Source: Dietzia sp. JS16-p6b
Lineage (GTDB): Bacteria > Actinomycetota > Actinomycetes > Mycobacteriales > Mycobacteriaceae
DNA length: 64,000 nucleotides
Assembly (NCBI RefSeq): GCF_003052165.1
Contig: NZ_CP024869.1
Coordinates: 3,506,001 to 3,570,000, forward strand
Direction of reading: 5' to 3'
The notes beneath the pieces were generated by a model that did not search any database, was not told the DNA's origin, and was given only the letters and a program-made list of their open reading frames with translations. Positions within the stretch are counted from its first letter, which is position 1. The number at the start of each line of letters is the position of its first letter. Made by a program: the position numbers and the translations under genes. This document shows positions 35,679-43,969 of the stretch, piece by piece.

Positions 35679-36479
35679 TCACCTCCCGGACCGGGACGCG
35701 TCCGGCCCCCGCCGCCCCAGGGCCGTGTAGAGCGCCACCCACTGCCGCGCGGTGAGGTCCTTGGGCAGGGCTCCCGGGGACACACCGGCCCGGGCGAGGG
35801 CTCCGCGGACCGCCGGACGTCGCCGCGCGGGCACCACCGAGGCCAGGATCGCGATGAGGCCTCGGCCTCGGCCGGTGAAGACGGCGTGCACGAATCGGCG
35901 GTACTCGCTCCGATCCCGGTCCGGCAGGAGAGGACGGGGCCTCCGGGCCAGGACGAGCACCGCCCCGTCGACGGTCGGTTCCGGACGGAAGGCCCGGCGG
36001 GAGACGCGGCGGTGCAGGGTGAAGTCGATCCACGGCCACCACTGGGCGGTCATCATGGTCGCTCCCCCGACCCCGGCGCGCCGCCGCGCGACCTCCCACT
36101 GGACCAGCAGGACCGCGGTCGTCGTCGAGGTGGAGCGGAGCAGCTTTCGGAGGATCTCGGTGGTGAGGTGGAAGGGGAGATTGCCCACCACCACATGCGG
36201 CGTGGCGGGCAGCGGCCACCGCACGATATCCGCGTGGACCAGATCCACGCCGGCGGTGAGCGCACGCCGGAGGTGTTCGACCCTTCGGGCGTCGATCTCC
36301 ACCGCGGTCAACGGGCGCCCCAGTGTCTGCAACGGTCTGGTCAGCGCACCCCGGCCGGGCCCGATCTCGATGATCGGCCCCGAGGTGTCGTCGACGATGT
36401 CGATGATCGCGTCGACGACGGTGGTGTCGGTGAGGAAGTTCTGGCCGTGCTCGTGTCGGCCGCCCCGATAGGTGGGCAT
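35679..36479 (-). CDS. erm: Erm-type 23S rRNA adenine N6-methyltransferase
   Basis: A 266-aa SAM-dependent methylase of the Erm/KsgA fold, predicted to methylate the macrolide-site adenine of 23S rRNA and so reduce binding of macrolides, lincosamides and streptogramin B. GQNFLTD (12-18), the SAM motif EIGPGRG (38-44) and the catalytic GNLPFHL (Asn100) are present. The Arg-rich C-terminus is of the actinobacterial type. KsgA is the alternative, but the GQNFLTD form, the basic tail and the leader peptide favour Erm. ATG 36479 has GGAG about 10 nt upstream, and that region can be sequestered in RNA structure. Confidence 0.82.
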   Translation of the reverse strand: MPTYRGGRHEHGQNFLTDTTVVDAIIDIVDDTSGPIIEIGPGRGALTRPLQTLGRPLTAVEIDARRVEHLRRALTAGVDLVHADIVRWPLPATPHVVVGNLPFHLTTEILRKLLRSTSTTTAVLLVQWEVARRRAGVGGATMMTAQWWPWIDFTLHRRVSRRAFRPEPTVDGAVLVLARRPRPLLPDRDRSEYRRFVHAVFTGRGRGLIAILASVVPARRRPAVRGALARAGVSPGALPKDLTARQWVALYTALGRRGPDASRSGR

Positions 36480-36486
36480 GTGTGGA

Positions 36487-36580
36487 CGCTCCGGAAAGAG
36501 GAAGTGCCCGGGCATGCGAGAGCGCCGCCCGGCTGGACCGCGGAGCGGCGGAAGCGTCCTACAGGAGGGGATCCGCCGCT
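36487..36580 (-). promoter_or_regulatory. Candidate translational attenuator in erm leader RNA
   Basis: Between the leader peptide stop and erm, the minus-strand RNA has a perfect 9-bp stem (AGCGGCGGA, 36572-36580, with TCCGCCGCT, 36544-36552). The 3' arm overlaps CGCTCCG (36541-36547), which is complementary to CGGAGCG at 36487-36493, covering the erm ribosome-binding site. These pairings are mutually exclusive in part. A further CCGGGC/GCCCGG pair lies between them. This is the geometry of a drug-responsive attenuator, but the folding is by eye. Confidence 0.55.
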
Positions 36581-36620
36581 AGATGCGACGGTCCCGGATC
36601 ACTGTGGCGAAGCACGTCAT
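36579..36620 (-). CDS. 13-aa erm leader peptide
   Basis: A short ORF MTCFATVIRDRRI ends at a TAG that overlaps the first attenuator stem. A TACACT -10 hexamer (36628-36633) ends 7 nt before its ATG, so the transcript would start at or near the ATG and be leaderless. It contains Arg-Asp-Arg, an instance of the +X+ motif at which macrolide-bound ribosomes are known to stall. It is too short to be significant alone; position and motif make it convincing. Confidence 0.6.
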   Translation of the reverse strand: MTCFATVIRDRRI

Positions 36621-36658
36621 GTCTGGGAGTGTAGCCGACCACCCGCGCTCGCCGTTCG

Positions 36659-36686
36659 AAACTGTACCAACCGTACGGTACAGTTT
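36659..36686. promoter_or_regulatory. 28-bp TetR operator overlapping efflux-pump promoter
   Basis: Perfect 10-bp arms AAACTGTACC and GGTACAGTTT are separated by 8 bp. The right arm contains a TACAGT -10 hexamer (36679-36684), 6 nt before the ATG at 36691, so the pump mRNA is probably leaderless and repressor binding would block the promoter. The TetR at 38285 is the obvious ligand-responsive repressor. Confidence 0.8.
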
Positions 36687-36690
36687 AGGG

Positions 36691-38229
36691 ATGCACTCCG
36701 CGCCCTCGTCGACGACACCGGACACCTCCCTGCCTCCGTGGCAGCGCTGGACCGTCCTGGGCGTCGTCTCCTCGTCTCTGCTGCTGATCGCCCTGGACAA
36801 CACGATCCTCTACACGGCGCTGCCGACGTTGACCAGAGAGCTGGGGGCGAGCAGCTCTCAACAGTTGTGGATGATCAACGCGTACCCGTTGTTGATGGCC
36901 GGGCTCCTGCTGGGCTCGGGTGCCCTGGGGGACCGCGTGGGACATAAGCGCATCTTCCAGGTGGGCCTTCTCGTCTTCGGCGCCGCCTCACTCGTGGCGG
37001 CCTTCGCGCCGACGGCGTGGACGCTGATCGCCGCCCGCGCCCTCCTGGGCGTGGGTGCGGCGGCCATGATGCCGGCGACCCTCGCGCTCATCCGCCTCAG
37101 CTTCTCCCACGAGCGCGAGCGCAATCTCGCCATCGGCGTCTGGGCGGCGATCGCGACCGTGGGCATGGCCCTGGGACCCATCGTGTCCGGTGTGTTGCTC
37201 GAGCACTTCTGGTGGGGGTCGGTATTCCTCCTCAACGTCCCCATCGTCCTGCTCGCCAGCGCGGTCATGCTCGTCGTCGGGCCACCCAACATCACCAACC
37301 CCGCCCGGCGCTGGGACGCCCTCTCCTCGGCTCAGGCCCTGGTCGGCATGGCCGCGGCGGTGCTGGCCGTCAAGACCTGGGCCGAGGCGGATGCGGACCG
37401 GACACTGGCGGCAGCCGCCACGGTGGTCGCCGTCGTCACCCTCACCGTCTTCGCCCGGCGCCAACGGCGACTGGCGACTCACACCGAGCCCCTGGTGGAC
37501 TTCTCGATCTTCCGCAACCGCGGCTTCAGCGGAGGCGTGGTGGCCGCGGGGGTCAGCGTGTTCGCCATCGTCGGACTGCAACTGGTCATCACCCAGCGCT
37601 ACCAGCTGGTCGAGGGGTTCAGCCCCCTCCAGAGCGGTCTCGTGGTGAGCGTGCTCGCGGTCGCCTCGCTCCCCTTCGCCCTGTTCGGCGGCGCCGTGCT
37701 GCACCGCGTCGGTCTGCTGGTGCTCATCGGCGGGGGGATCGCCGCGGCGGCCGTGGGATCGGTCATCACCGTCCTCGCGGCCGCACAGGACTCGTTGGCG
37801 TTGCTGGTGGTCGGGATGGTCGTCATCGGCGCCGGGCTCGGTGCCTCGATGTCGGTGGCGTCGACAGCCATCATGGGCAACGTTCCCCCGCGCCGCGCGG
37901 GCATGGCCGCCTCCCTGGAGGAGGTGTCCTACGAGTTCGGCGGGCTAGTCGGCGTGGCCACCATGGGCTCGCTGCTGACCCTGGTCTACGCGAGGGCGAT
38001 CGAGCTGCCGGCAGGGTCCCAGGGCTGGGGGGACCTGCCGCCCGCCGCGGCGTTGGCATCCCGGGACGCGCAGGTCGTGGCGGCGGCCGGCGAGTCGTTC
38101 GACGCGGCGTTCCTGTCCGTGCTGACGGCGGTGGCGGCCGTGATGGTGATCGGCGCCGTGGCGTCGGCGGTGCTGCTGCGGAACTACACCCCGGGCACGC
38201 CCTCGCAGCTCTACCCGAACAATCACTGA
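36691..38229 (+). CDS. DHA2-type MFS multidrug efflux transporter
   Basis: A 512-aa, 14-helix drug:H+ antiporter. Helix 1 carries LDNTILYTALPTLTRELGASSSQQLWMINAYPLLMAG, motif A is GALGDRVGHKRIF, and motif C is GPIVSGVLLEHFWWGSVFLLNVP. It resembles LfrA/SmvA/QacA pumps exporting cationic drugs and dyes. The start directly follows a promoter-operator without a ribosome-binding site. It is followed 55 bp later by its probable TetR repressor and is divergent from erm. Confidence 0.9.
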   Translation: MHSAPSSTTPDTSLPPWQRWTVLGVVSSSLLLIALDNTILYTALPTLTRELGASSSQQLWMINAYPLLMAGLLLGSGALGDRVGHKRIFQVGLLVFGAASLVAAFAPTAWTLIAARALLGVGAAAMMPATLALIRLSFSHERERNLAIGVWAAIATVGMALGPIVSGVLLEHFWWGSVFLLNVPIVLLASAVMLVVGPPNITNPARRWDALSSAQALVGMAAAVLAVKTWAEADADRTLAAAATVVAVVTLTVFARRQRRLATHTEPLVDFSIFRNRGFSGGVVAAGVSVFAIVGLQLVITQRYQLVEGFSPLQSGLVVSVLAVASLPFALFGGAVLHRVGLLVLIGGGIAAAAVGSVITVLAAAQDSLALLVVGMVVIGAGLGASMSVASTAIMGNVPPRRAGMAASLEEVSYEFGGLVGVATMGSLLTLVYARAIELPAGSQGWGDLPPAAALASRDAQVVAAAGESFDAAFLSVLTAVAAVMVIGAVASAVLLRNYTPGTPSQLYPNNH

Positions 38230-38284
38230 ACAGGCCCACGACAGCCCCCGACCACCCACACACCACGATCCGGGAGCAGGTCCC

Positions 38285-38809
38285 ATGCGACAGTCCAAAC
38301 GCGACACCATCCTCGAGGCGGCCAAGCGCCTCATCCAGCGCGACGGCGTCACCGCCCTGACGTTCGAGTCCCTCGCGGCGGAATCCGGCCTCACCAAGGG
38401 GGGCCTGCTCTATCACTTCCCCTCGCGCGACGACCTCCTCCGGGGACTGCACGCCCACGTGGCCGGGCGGTGGGAACAATGCATGGAGTCCGAGGCGGGA
38501 GGGCCGGCCGCAGAGGTCGACGACGACGCCCGGTTCGCCGCCTTCGTCCGCGCCTCGCAGTTCCCCGACCGCGCGGAACTCTTACTGATGTTGGAGGCGG
38601 TGGAGAATCCCGCCACCAACGCGATCTGGGAGCGCGTCTACAACCGGTGGGTCCCGGACGCCCCCGCGGCCGTGGACGACGACGTGATGACCTTCATCGC
38701 CCGGCTCGCCGCGGACGGGCTGTGGCTGTACGAATCGCTGGAAACGCAGAAGCTCGACCCGGCGGTACGCGCGCGGGTCGTCGAGGAGATCATCAGACTG
38801 GCGGGGTGA
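38285..38809 (+). CDS. TetR-family repressor of the efflux pump
   Basis: A 174-aa regulator with the N-terminal HTH LTFESLAAESGLTKGGLLYHFPSRDDLLRGL and a TetR_C_6-like tail. It lies downstream of the pump in the same direction, a usual arrangement for autoregulated pump-repressor pairs. The 28-bp palindrome at 36659 is its likely operator. Confidence 0.88.
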   Translation: MRQSKRDTILEAAKRLIQRDGVTALTFESLAAESGLTKGGLLYHFPSRDDLLRGLHAHVAGRWEQCMESEAGGPAAEVDDDARFAAFVRASQFPDRAELLLMLEAVENPATNAIWERVYNRWVPDAPAAVDDDVMTFIARLAADGLWLYESLETQKLDPAVRARVVEEIIRLAG

Positions 38810-38919
38810 GGCCTGTCACGGATCGATCGCAGACGCCTCTCCCCGATCGTCGATGCGCCGATCGCCGCCGCCCCGGCGGCTCGCCGTCGGACAGTGCCGC
38901 CAGCGGGCGTCAGCGGTCG

Positions 38920-39297
38920 TCAGGGTTCGTCGGCGGTGCCGAGTTCCCTGGTCGACACGAAGGTCATCAGATCCAGAAGACGCGCGGTGAGCGCGACGCC
39001 GTCGGGCGTCAACGAGTACTCGACGTGCGGCGGTACGACCGGCCTCGCCTCCCGGTGGACATATCCGTCGGCCTCGAGGACGCGGAGGGTCTGGGACAGC
39101 ATCTTGTCCGTGATCCCGGAGGCGCGGTGGCGCAGTTCGTTCCACCGCAGTGGCTCGTCGTCGGACAATGCCGCCAGCAGCAGTGGCGCCCATCTGCTGG
39201 TCACCCGGCTCAGTGCTGCCCGGGTCGGGCAGTTCTCGGTGTAGACGCCCTCGCCGAAGGCCGACGCCAGTCTGACCGGCCCCTGACTCACTTTCAT
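38920..39297 (-). CDS. HxlR-family transcriptional regulator
   Basis: A 125-aa winged-helix protein. Cys23 near the N-terminus (ENCPTRAALSRVTSRWAPLLLAAL), the recognition region GITDKMLSQTLRVLEADGYVHRE and the PPHVEYSLTPDG wing are typical of HxlR. Relatives such as YodB/QorR sense quinones or electrophiles through that cysteine. It is divergent from the NmrA-type oxidoreductase, which it probably controls. Confidence 0.9.
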   Translation of the reverse strand: MKVSQGPVRLASAFGEGVYTENCPTRAALSRVTSRWAPLLLAALSDDEPLRWNELRHRASGITDKMLSQTLRVLEADGYVHREARPVVPPHVEYSLTPDGVALTARLLDLMTFVSTRELGTADEP

Positions 39298-39301
39298 GCC
39301 A

Positions 39302-39324
39302 GTACCTTACTTGAAAGTGGGTAC
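39302..39324. promoter_or_regulatory. Imperfect inverted repeat in HxlR/oxidoreductase promoter
   Basis: GTACC and GGTAC ends flank an inner ACTT-N2-AAGT repeat immediately upstream of the HxlR start. The nested symmetry in this divergent promoter suggests an HxlR operator. Confidence 0.4.
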
Positions 39325-39436
39325 CCGACTTCGGAAACAGTATGGCGTCGGGGTCGGTTGTCAGTGGGTGTCAGCTCGTTGACGCCCACCGGGTCACGGA
39401 CCGAAGCCCCGTGCCCAGAACCCCAGGAGAAGACCC

Positions 39437-40291
39437 ATGACCTACCTCGTGACCGGCGCCGCCGGGAAGCTCGGAGCCCTCGTCGTCGACGCGCTGCTCG
39501 ACCGGGGCGTGACTCCCGGCGACGTCGTCGCCACCGCCCGCGACACCGGCCGGCTGAGTGCCGTCGCAGCCCGCGGCGTGGTGACCCGCCGCCTCGACTA
39601 CGACGACCCGAACTCGGTGGACGCCGCACTGGAGGGTGTCGACCGGGTGCTCCTGGTGTCGTCCAGCATGGTCGGCCAGCGGACCGCCCAGCATCGCACC
39701 GTGATCGAGGCCGCGGCCCGGCACGACGTCGAGTTGCTGGCGTACACCAGCATCCTCCGTGCCGACTCCAGCTCGCTGAGTCTCGCGACAGAGCACCTGC
39801 AGACCGAGCGCATCCTCGCGGACGCGGGAGTGCCCCACGTCCTGCTGCGCAACGGCTGGTACCTCGAGAACTACACCGACCAGGCCCGCACCCAGGTGGA
39901 ACAGGGCGTGTTCGGCGCCGCCGGATCGGGACGGATCAGCGCCGCGGCCCGGGCCGACTACGCTGAGGCCGCCGCGGTCGCCCTGCTCGCCGACGACAGC
40001 GCGGGCACGGTCTACGAGCTCGCGGGCGACTCAGCCTTCACGATGGCCGACTACGCCGCGGCCCTGTCCGAGCGGGCCGGGCGGGATGTGACCTACACCG
40101 ATCTGCCCCGGGACGAGTACACGGCCCTTCTGGTCTCCGCCGGCGTGCCCGCCCCGTTCGCGGAGATTCTCGCCGATACCGATCGGGGCGTCTCGGCCGG
40201 CGAGCTCTTCGACGACTCCCGCACCCTCAGCACCCTCCTCGGCCGGCCCACCACGACACTCGTCGAGGCCGTCGAGGCGGCGCTGGCCTGA
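39437..40291 (+). CDS. NmrA-like NAD(P)H quinone/azo oxidoreductase
   Basis: A 284-aa atypical short-chain dehydrogenase. The nucleotide motif VTGAAGKLGALV is at the N-terminus, and RNGWYLENY is the typical NmrA/QorB C-terminal block. The family includes QorB-type quinone oxidoreductases commonly paired with an HxlR regulator, as here, so detoxification of quinones or other electrophiles is likely. The ATG has AGGAGA upstream. Confidence 0.85.
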   Translation: MTYLVTGAAGKLGALVVDALLDRGVTPGDVVATARDTGRLSAVAARGVVTRRLDYDDPNSVDAALEGVDRVLLVSSSMVGQRTAQHRTVIEAAARHDVELLAYTSILRADSSSLSLATEHLQTERILADAGVPHVLLRNGWYLENYTDQARTQVEQGVFGAAGSGRISAAARADYAEAAAVALLADDSAGTVYELAGDSAFTMADYAAALSERAGRDVTYTDLPRDEYTALLVSAGVPAPFAEILADTDRGVSAGELFDDSRTLSTLLGRPTTTLVEAVEAALA

Positions 40292-40329
40292 CCGCGCGGT
40301 CGCCTGTGCCCCGGGGCTGAGGGTATGAC

Positions 40330-41718
40330 CTACCCGGCGGTCGGCTCGAACAGTTGCTGCCCGATATAGGTCTGCCCGTCCCTCAGCCCCGGGGGGATCG
40401 CGAACACGGAGCTCGTCAGATGCTGCAAGTACTCGGTGAGCAGGTCGAACTGCATGCGCGCGAGGAGAGGGGTGAAGTGTCGACGCGGGTCGCGGACGAA
40501 GGCGATGAAGAACAGCCCGGCGTCGAGGCGACCCAACTCGTCGGAGCCGTCGGTGTAGTTGTAACCGCGCCGGAGCATGTGCACTCCCGCGTTCCGGGTG
40601 GGGTGCATCAGCGCCACGTGGCTGGCCTCGGGGATGGCGGGTGAGCCGCCCGCCGAGCGCGCGGTGAAGTCGGGGGCGCTGGACTCGTCCCCTCCGGACA
40701 ACGGCGCCCCGGAGATCTTGTCCCTGCCCACTGCGTTCTCCTGGTCGCGCAGGGGGAGTTCGTCCCACACCTCCATGGTCATGCGGATCTTGCGGGCGCA
40801 GAGGTAGGTCCCGCCTGCCATCCAGTCCGCGGCGTCGTCGTCCTGCCCCACCCAGACGAAATCGCGCAGCAGTTCGTCCTGGTCCCCGCGCAGCGACGCG
40901 GTCCCGTCCTTGAAGCCGAAGAGGTTCCGCGGCGTTGCCTGGCCCGCCCCGGTGGACGAGGTCCGCCCGTATCCGAGTTGGGTCCACCGGACGGTGGCCC
41001 AGCCGAACGCGATCCGGGTGAGGTTGTGGATCGCGTGCAGCGCCACGAGCGGGTCCTCGGCGCAGGCCTGCACCACGAGGTCGCCCCCGCTGCGGGCGGC
41101 ATCGATCTTCTCGGCCGCCATGCGCGGGATGTCCTCGGCCAGCGGCGCGGGTAGCCGGTCGGCCAGACCGAATCGGTCGCGCCCCTGCGCGTCCCGGAAC
41201 AGGGTCTTGCCGAAGCCGATGGTGATGGTCAGTCCGGAGGCGCCGAGGTCGAACGCTTCTCCGGTGTCGTCGGGGGGCGCCGATTTGGACACCCGCATCG
41301 AGTCGACGGGCAGCCCGGCCGTGAGGTTCTCGGCTGCGCGGGTCCATGCGGTGAGCAGGTCGATCAGCGAATCCCTGTCGCGGGCCGTCACGTCGAACGC
41401 GGTGAGGTGCATCTGTTGCTGGGCGGGGGTGGTGACTCCCTGCTGGTGGTCGCCACGGAAGGGGTAGGTCAGCTCGCCCGCGGCCGCGGCTGCGCCCGGG
41501 GTGCGACCTTCCGCCGTCACCCGCCCGCCGACGAACCCGGCCGCCGCTCCCACGCCCCCCGCGGCGAGGCCGCCGACCAGCACCGCGCGGCGGGTGAACC
41601 CCCGGGTCGCGGTGCCTCCCGGGTCTGTGGCGCCGCCCGGGTCTGTGGCGCCGCCCGGGTTCGCGTCGCCGCCCGGGGGATGGTGGCCGGAGGGCCCGTG
41701 CACGTCTCTGTCGTCCAT
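40330..41718 (-). CDS. efeB: EfeB deferrochelatase / DyP-type peroxidase
   Basis: A 462-aa Tat-exported heme peroxidase: the twin-arginine signal lies in RGFTRRAVLVGGLAAGG after a Gly/Pro/Asp-rich leader encoded by about 18-bp tandem repeats. The DyP motif GFKDGT carries the catalytic Asp, and a His in NAGVHMLRRGYNY is the likely proximal heme ligand. In EfeUOB it oxidises Fe2+ or removes iron from heme. ATG 41718 begins 1 nt after the efeO stop. Confidence 0.9.
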   Translation of the reverse strand: MDDRDVHGPSGHHPPGGDANPGGATDPGGATDPGGTATRGFTRRAVLVGGLAAGGVGAAAGFVGGRVTAEGRTPGAAAAAGELTYPFRGDHQQGVTTPAQQQMHLTAFDVTARDRDSLIDLLTAWTRAAENLTAGLPVDSMRVSKSAPPDDTGEAFDLGASGLTITIGFGKTLFRDAQGRDRFGLADRLPAPLAEDIPRMAAEKIDAARSGGDLVVQACAEDPLVALHAIHNLTRIAFGWATVRWTQLGYGRTSSTGAGQATPRNLFGFKDGTASLRGDQDELLRDFVWVGQDDDAADWMAGGTYLCARKIRMTMEVWDELPLRDQENAVGRDKISGAPLSGGDESSAPDFTARSAGGSPAIPEASHVALMHPTRNAGVHMLRRGYNYTDGSDELGRLDAGLFFIAFVRDPRRHFTPLLARMQFDLLTEYLQHLTSSVFAIPPGLRDGQTYIGQQLFEPTAG

Positions 41719-41719
41719 A

Positions 41720-42910
41720 TCAGCCGACCACGACCTCCGTGAGCGTCGCCAGTGGCCGGCGCAGGGCGTTGACGGCATCCGAGAGCTGCTTGCGCTCGGC
41801 GGCGTCGAGGTCGGTGAACGGCACGAACCCGTCGTCTCCGCTGCGGTAGCCGTCGAGGGTGGAGGCGAGGGAGTCGAAACGCGAGTCGATCTCGGCGACC
41901 AACTCGGGGTCCTTCTGTTCGGCGAGGTCGCGGACCGTTCCAAAGGCCACCGACGCCCCTTCGAGGTTGGCCTGGATGTCATAGAGGTCCGTGTGCGAGA
42001 AGATCTCCTCCTCGCCCGTGATCTTGGTGGTCGCCACCTCCTCGAGCAGCGCGATGGCGCCGTTGGAGATCTCGTCGAGACTGATCGTGAAGTCCTCGGC
42101 GTACACCAGGTCGTACAGCTTCCGGGTCTCGCGGTTCAGGGCATCGGCCATCTCCCGACCCTCCTCCGGGGAGAGCGCGCGCTGCCCGGCGGGCAACCAC
42201 AGGTCCTTCTCGAGCACGTGCCAGCCGGTCCACTCGCCGCCCAGCTCCTGCGAGTCGGCCTCACGGAGGTCGATCGCCGGGTCGATGTCGCCGAAGGCCT
42301 CGGCGGTGGGCTCGATTCGTTCGTAGTGCATGCGCGCCCGGGGGTACAGGTAGCGGGCCAGGTCGCGATCGCCCTCGGTGTACGCGGTGGTGAACTCCTC
42401 GGTGCGCGTGAGAAGAGCTCCGACCTGATCCCGGACGTAGGCGGTGTAGGCCACCACCGCCTCGTCACGCAGGGCCTGCTCGTCCTCGGAGACCTCGATC
42501 TCCTCGCCGGAGTCCGTCACGGTGAACTCCGCGACGCCCGTGACCTCGCCGACCATGTTGGGCTTGCAGGCGGTGTAGTAGGTACCGGGCTCGAGCACGA
42601 CGGTGAAGTCGGTGGTCGTTCCGGGGCCGAGATTCTCCCGCTCCCCCACGATCCGGAGCTTGTCGTCGGCCAGGATCTCGAACTCGTTGGGTTCGGTTCC
42701 CGCGTTGACCAGCGTGAAGCGGGCCGTCCCCGACGGGACCTCCACGGCCGAGACCTCGCACTGCGCGCCGTTGATCGTCACCTCCAGGGGCTCCGCGCCG
42801 CCCGGCCCGGAGGACGCGGTGTTGGCGGTGCACCCGGCGAGGACCGCCATGGCGGCGCCGATGCCCAACGGGAGCGCGAGGACGGGTGTGCGGAAGACGG
42901 TGCGGTTCAC
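41720..42910 (-). CDS. efeO: EfeO iron-binding lipoprotein
   Basis: A 396-aa exported lipoprotein (lipobox VLAGC). It has an N-terminal cupredoxin-like domain (FEILADDKLRIVGERENLGPG; YYTACKPNMVG) and a C-terminal M75 peptidase-like domain with the HxxE metal motif in GWHVLEKDLW. It binds Fe2+/Fe3+ for the EfeU permease. Its ATG overlaps the efeU stop (ATGA). Confidence 0.92.
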   Translation of the reverse strand: MNRTVFRTPVLALPLGIGAAMAVLAGCTANTASSGPGGAEPLEVTINGAQCEVSAVEVPSGTARFTLVNAGTEPNEFEILADDKLRIVGERENLGPGTTTDFTVVLEPGTYYTACKPNMVGEVTGVAEFTVTDSGEEIEVSEDEQALRDEAVVAYTAYVRDQVGALLTRTEEFTTAYTEGDRDLARYLYPRARMHYERIEPTAEAFGDIDPAIDLREADSQELGGEWTGWHVLEKDLWLPAGQRALSPEEGREMADALNRETRKLYDLVYAEDFTISLDEISNGAIALLEEVATTKITGEEEIFSHTDLYDIQANLEGASVAFGTVRDLAEQKDPELVAEIDSRFDSLASTLDGYRSGDDGFVPFTDLDAAERKQLSDAVNALRRPLATLTEVVVG

Positions 42911-43860
42911 GGTGTGATGGCTTTCTTGTCGGCGGGAAGGGTGTGGTGCGCGTCAGCCTCTGTGGAGGTGACAGCGCCTGATGACGTGACGGAGCCTGAG
43001 GACGCGACGGAGCCCGTGACGTCGTCCGCAGCCCGGCGCGGCCGACGCCGTGAGGCGCGGAGGAACAGGGGCAGGACGACGACGAGGTAGGCCGCCCACC
43101 CGAGGACCTGGAGCCAGGTGGGCATGAGGTTGACGTTCACGATCGCCACCGCGAGCGTGTACACGACGAGCCCGATTCCGGAGGTGGGCACCAGGTGGGA
43201 GAGGTCGTAGGCCCAGGCGCCCCACCCGGGCAGAACGGAGGCCTCCTGCAGGTCGCCGAGGCCGTAGGAGACGATGCCCGCGGCCACGACGATGAGGAAG
43301 ACCCCGCTCCAGCGGAAGAACGCACCGATGTCGATCCGCACGGCCCCCGCGTAGACGCCCGCCCCGAGCACAGCGGCGGCGGCGAGGCCGCAGAGCACTG
43401 CGACGGCGGGGACCACCGCGGAGGTCGCCATGGTGGAGCGGGTCGTGGCCCAGACGAACATCGCGGTCTCGAGTGACTCCCGGCCGACCGCGATCAGTGC
43501 GATCCACACGATGCCGCGGCCGCTCCCGTCCACCGCGCCGGCCATCGACGATTCCAGTCCGGCCTTCTGATCGGCGGCGTGCCTGCCCATCCAGAGGACC
43601 ATCCAGGTGATCAGCGCCACGGCGAGGAGACTGAGGGTGCCGCCCAGCACCTCCTGGGCGGCGAAGGTCATGGTGTACGGGCCCCAGGTCATGAACGCGC
43701 CCGCGGTCAAGGGGATCAGAGCCGCTACTGCGACGCCGGCCCAGAGCCGCGGGAGGAGATCCCGGCGGCCCACCTTGACGAGGTAGGCGACGAGGACGCC
43801 CACGATGAGGGCGGCCTCGAGTCCTTCACGGAGGGCGATGAGGAAGTTGGCGAGGAACAC
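42907..43860 (-). CDS. efeU: EfeU ferrous/ferric iron permease
   Basis: A 317-aa, seven-helix permease of the FTR1/OFeT family. The two iron-translocating REXXE motifs are present (REGLE near residue 10 and RESLE near 130). GTG 43860 gives the expected N-terminus, VFLANFLIALREGLEAAL. The C-terminal tail has short Ser/Thr/Val repeats. It is the first gene of efeUOB, downstream of an IdeR-like box. Confidence 0.92.
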   Translation of the reverse strand: MFLANFLIALREGLEAALIVGVLVAYLVKVGRRDLLPRLWAGVAVAALIPLTAGAFMTWGPYTMTFAAQEVLGGTLSLLAVALITWMVLWMGRHAADQKAGLESSMAGAVDGSGRGIVWIALIAVGRESLETAMFVWATTRSTMATSAVVPAVAVLCGLAAAAVLGAGVYAGAVRIDIGAFFRWSGVFLIVVAAGIVSYGLGDLQEASVLPGWGAWAYDLSHLVPTSGIGLVVYTLAVAIVNVNLMPTWLQVLGWAAYLVVVLPLFLRASRRRPRRAADDVTGSVASSGSVTSSGAVTSTEADAHHTLPADKKAITP

Positions 43861-43931
43861 GGCTGACCTGGGTTCTGATCGGGGTCCCCGGGTCGCACGG
43901 CGCGGTCCGGCGGCGAGATCGAGACGGCGCC

Positions 43932-43950
43932 TTAGGAGTGCCTTACCTAC
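43932..43950. promoter_or_regulatory. IdeR/DtxR-like iron box upstream of efeUOB
   Basis: The 19-bp sequence beginning TTAGGAGTGCCTTACCTAC matches the DtxR/IdeR consensus at about 15 of 19 positions. It lies 72 bp upstream of efeU. Iron-dependent repression of efeUOB is the natural reading. The same site also lies next to the 3' end of the methyltransferase gene, which transcribes towards it. Confidence 0.6.
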
Positions 43951-43969
43951 TCTTCCCGCGAAAGAAGTT

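Noticed and set aside
40290-40301. GACCGCGCGGTC palindrome at the end of the NmrA-like gene as a terminator
   Set aside because: It has no loop as a hairpin and is a common type of GC palindrome; there is no further support.
41632-41690. Tandem 18-bp repeats as a mobile or regulatory element
   Set aside because: They are in frame within the efeB leader before the Tat signal and encode a Gly/Pro/Asp-rich spacer.
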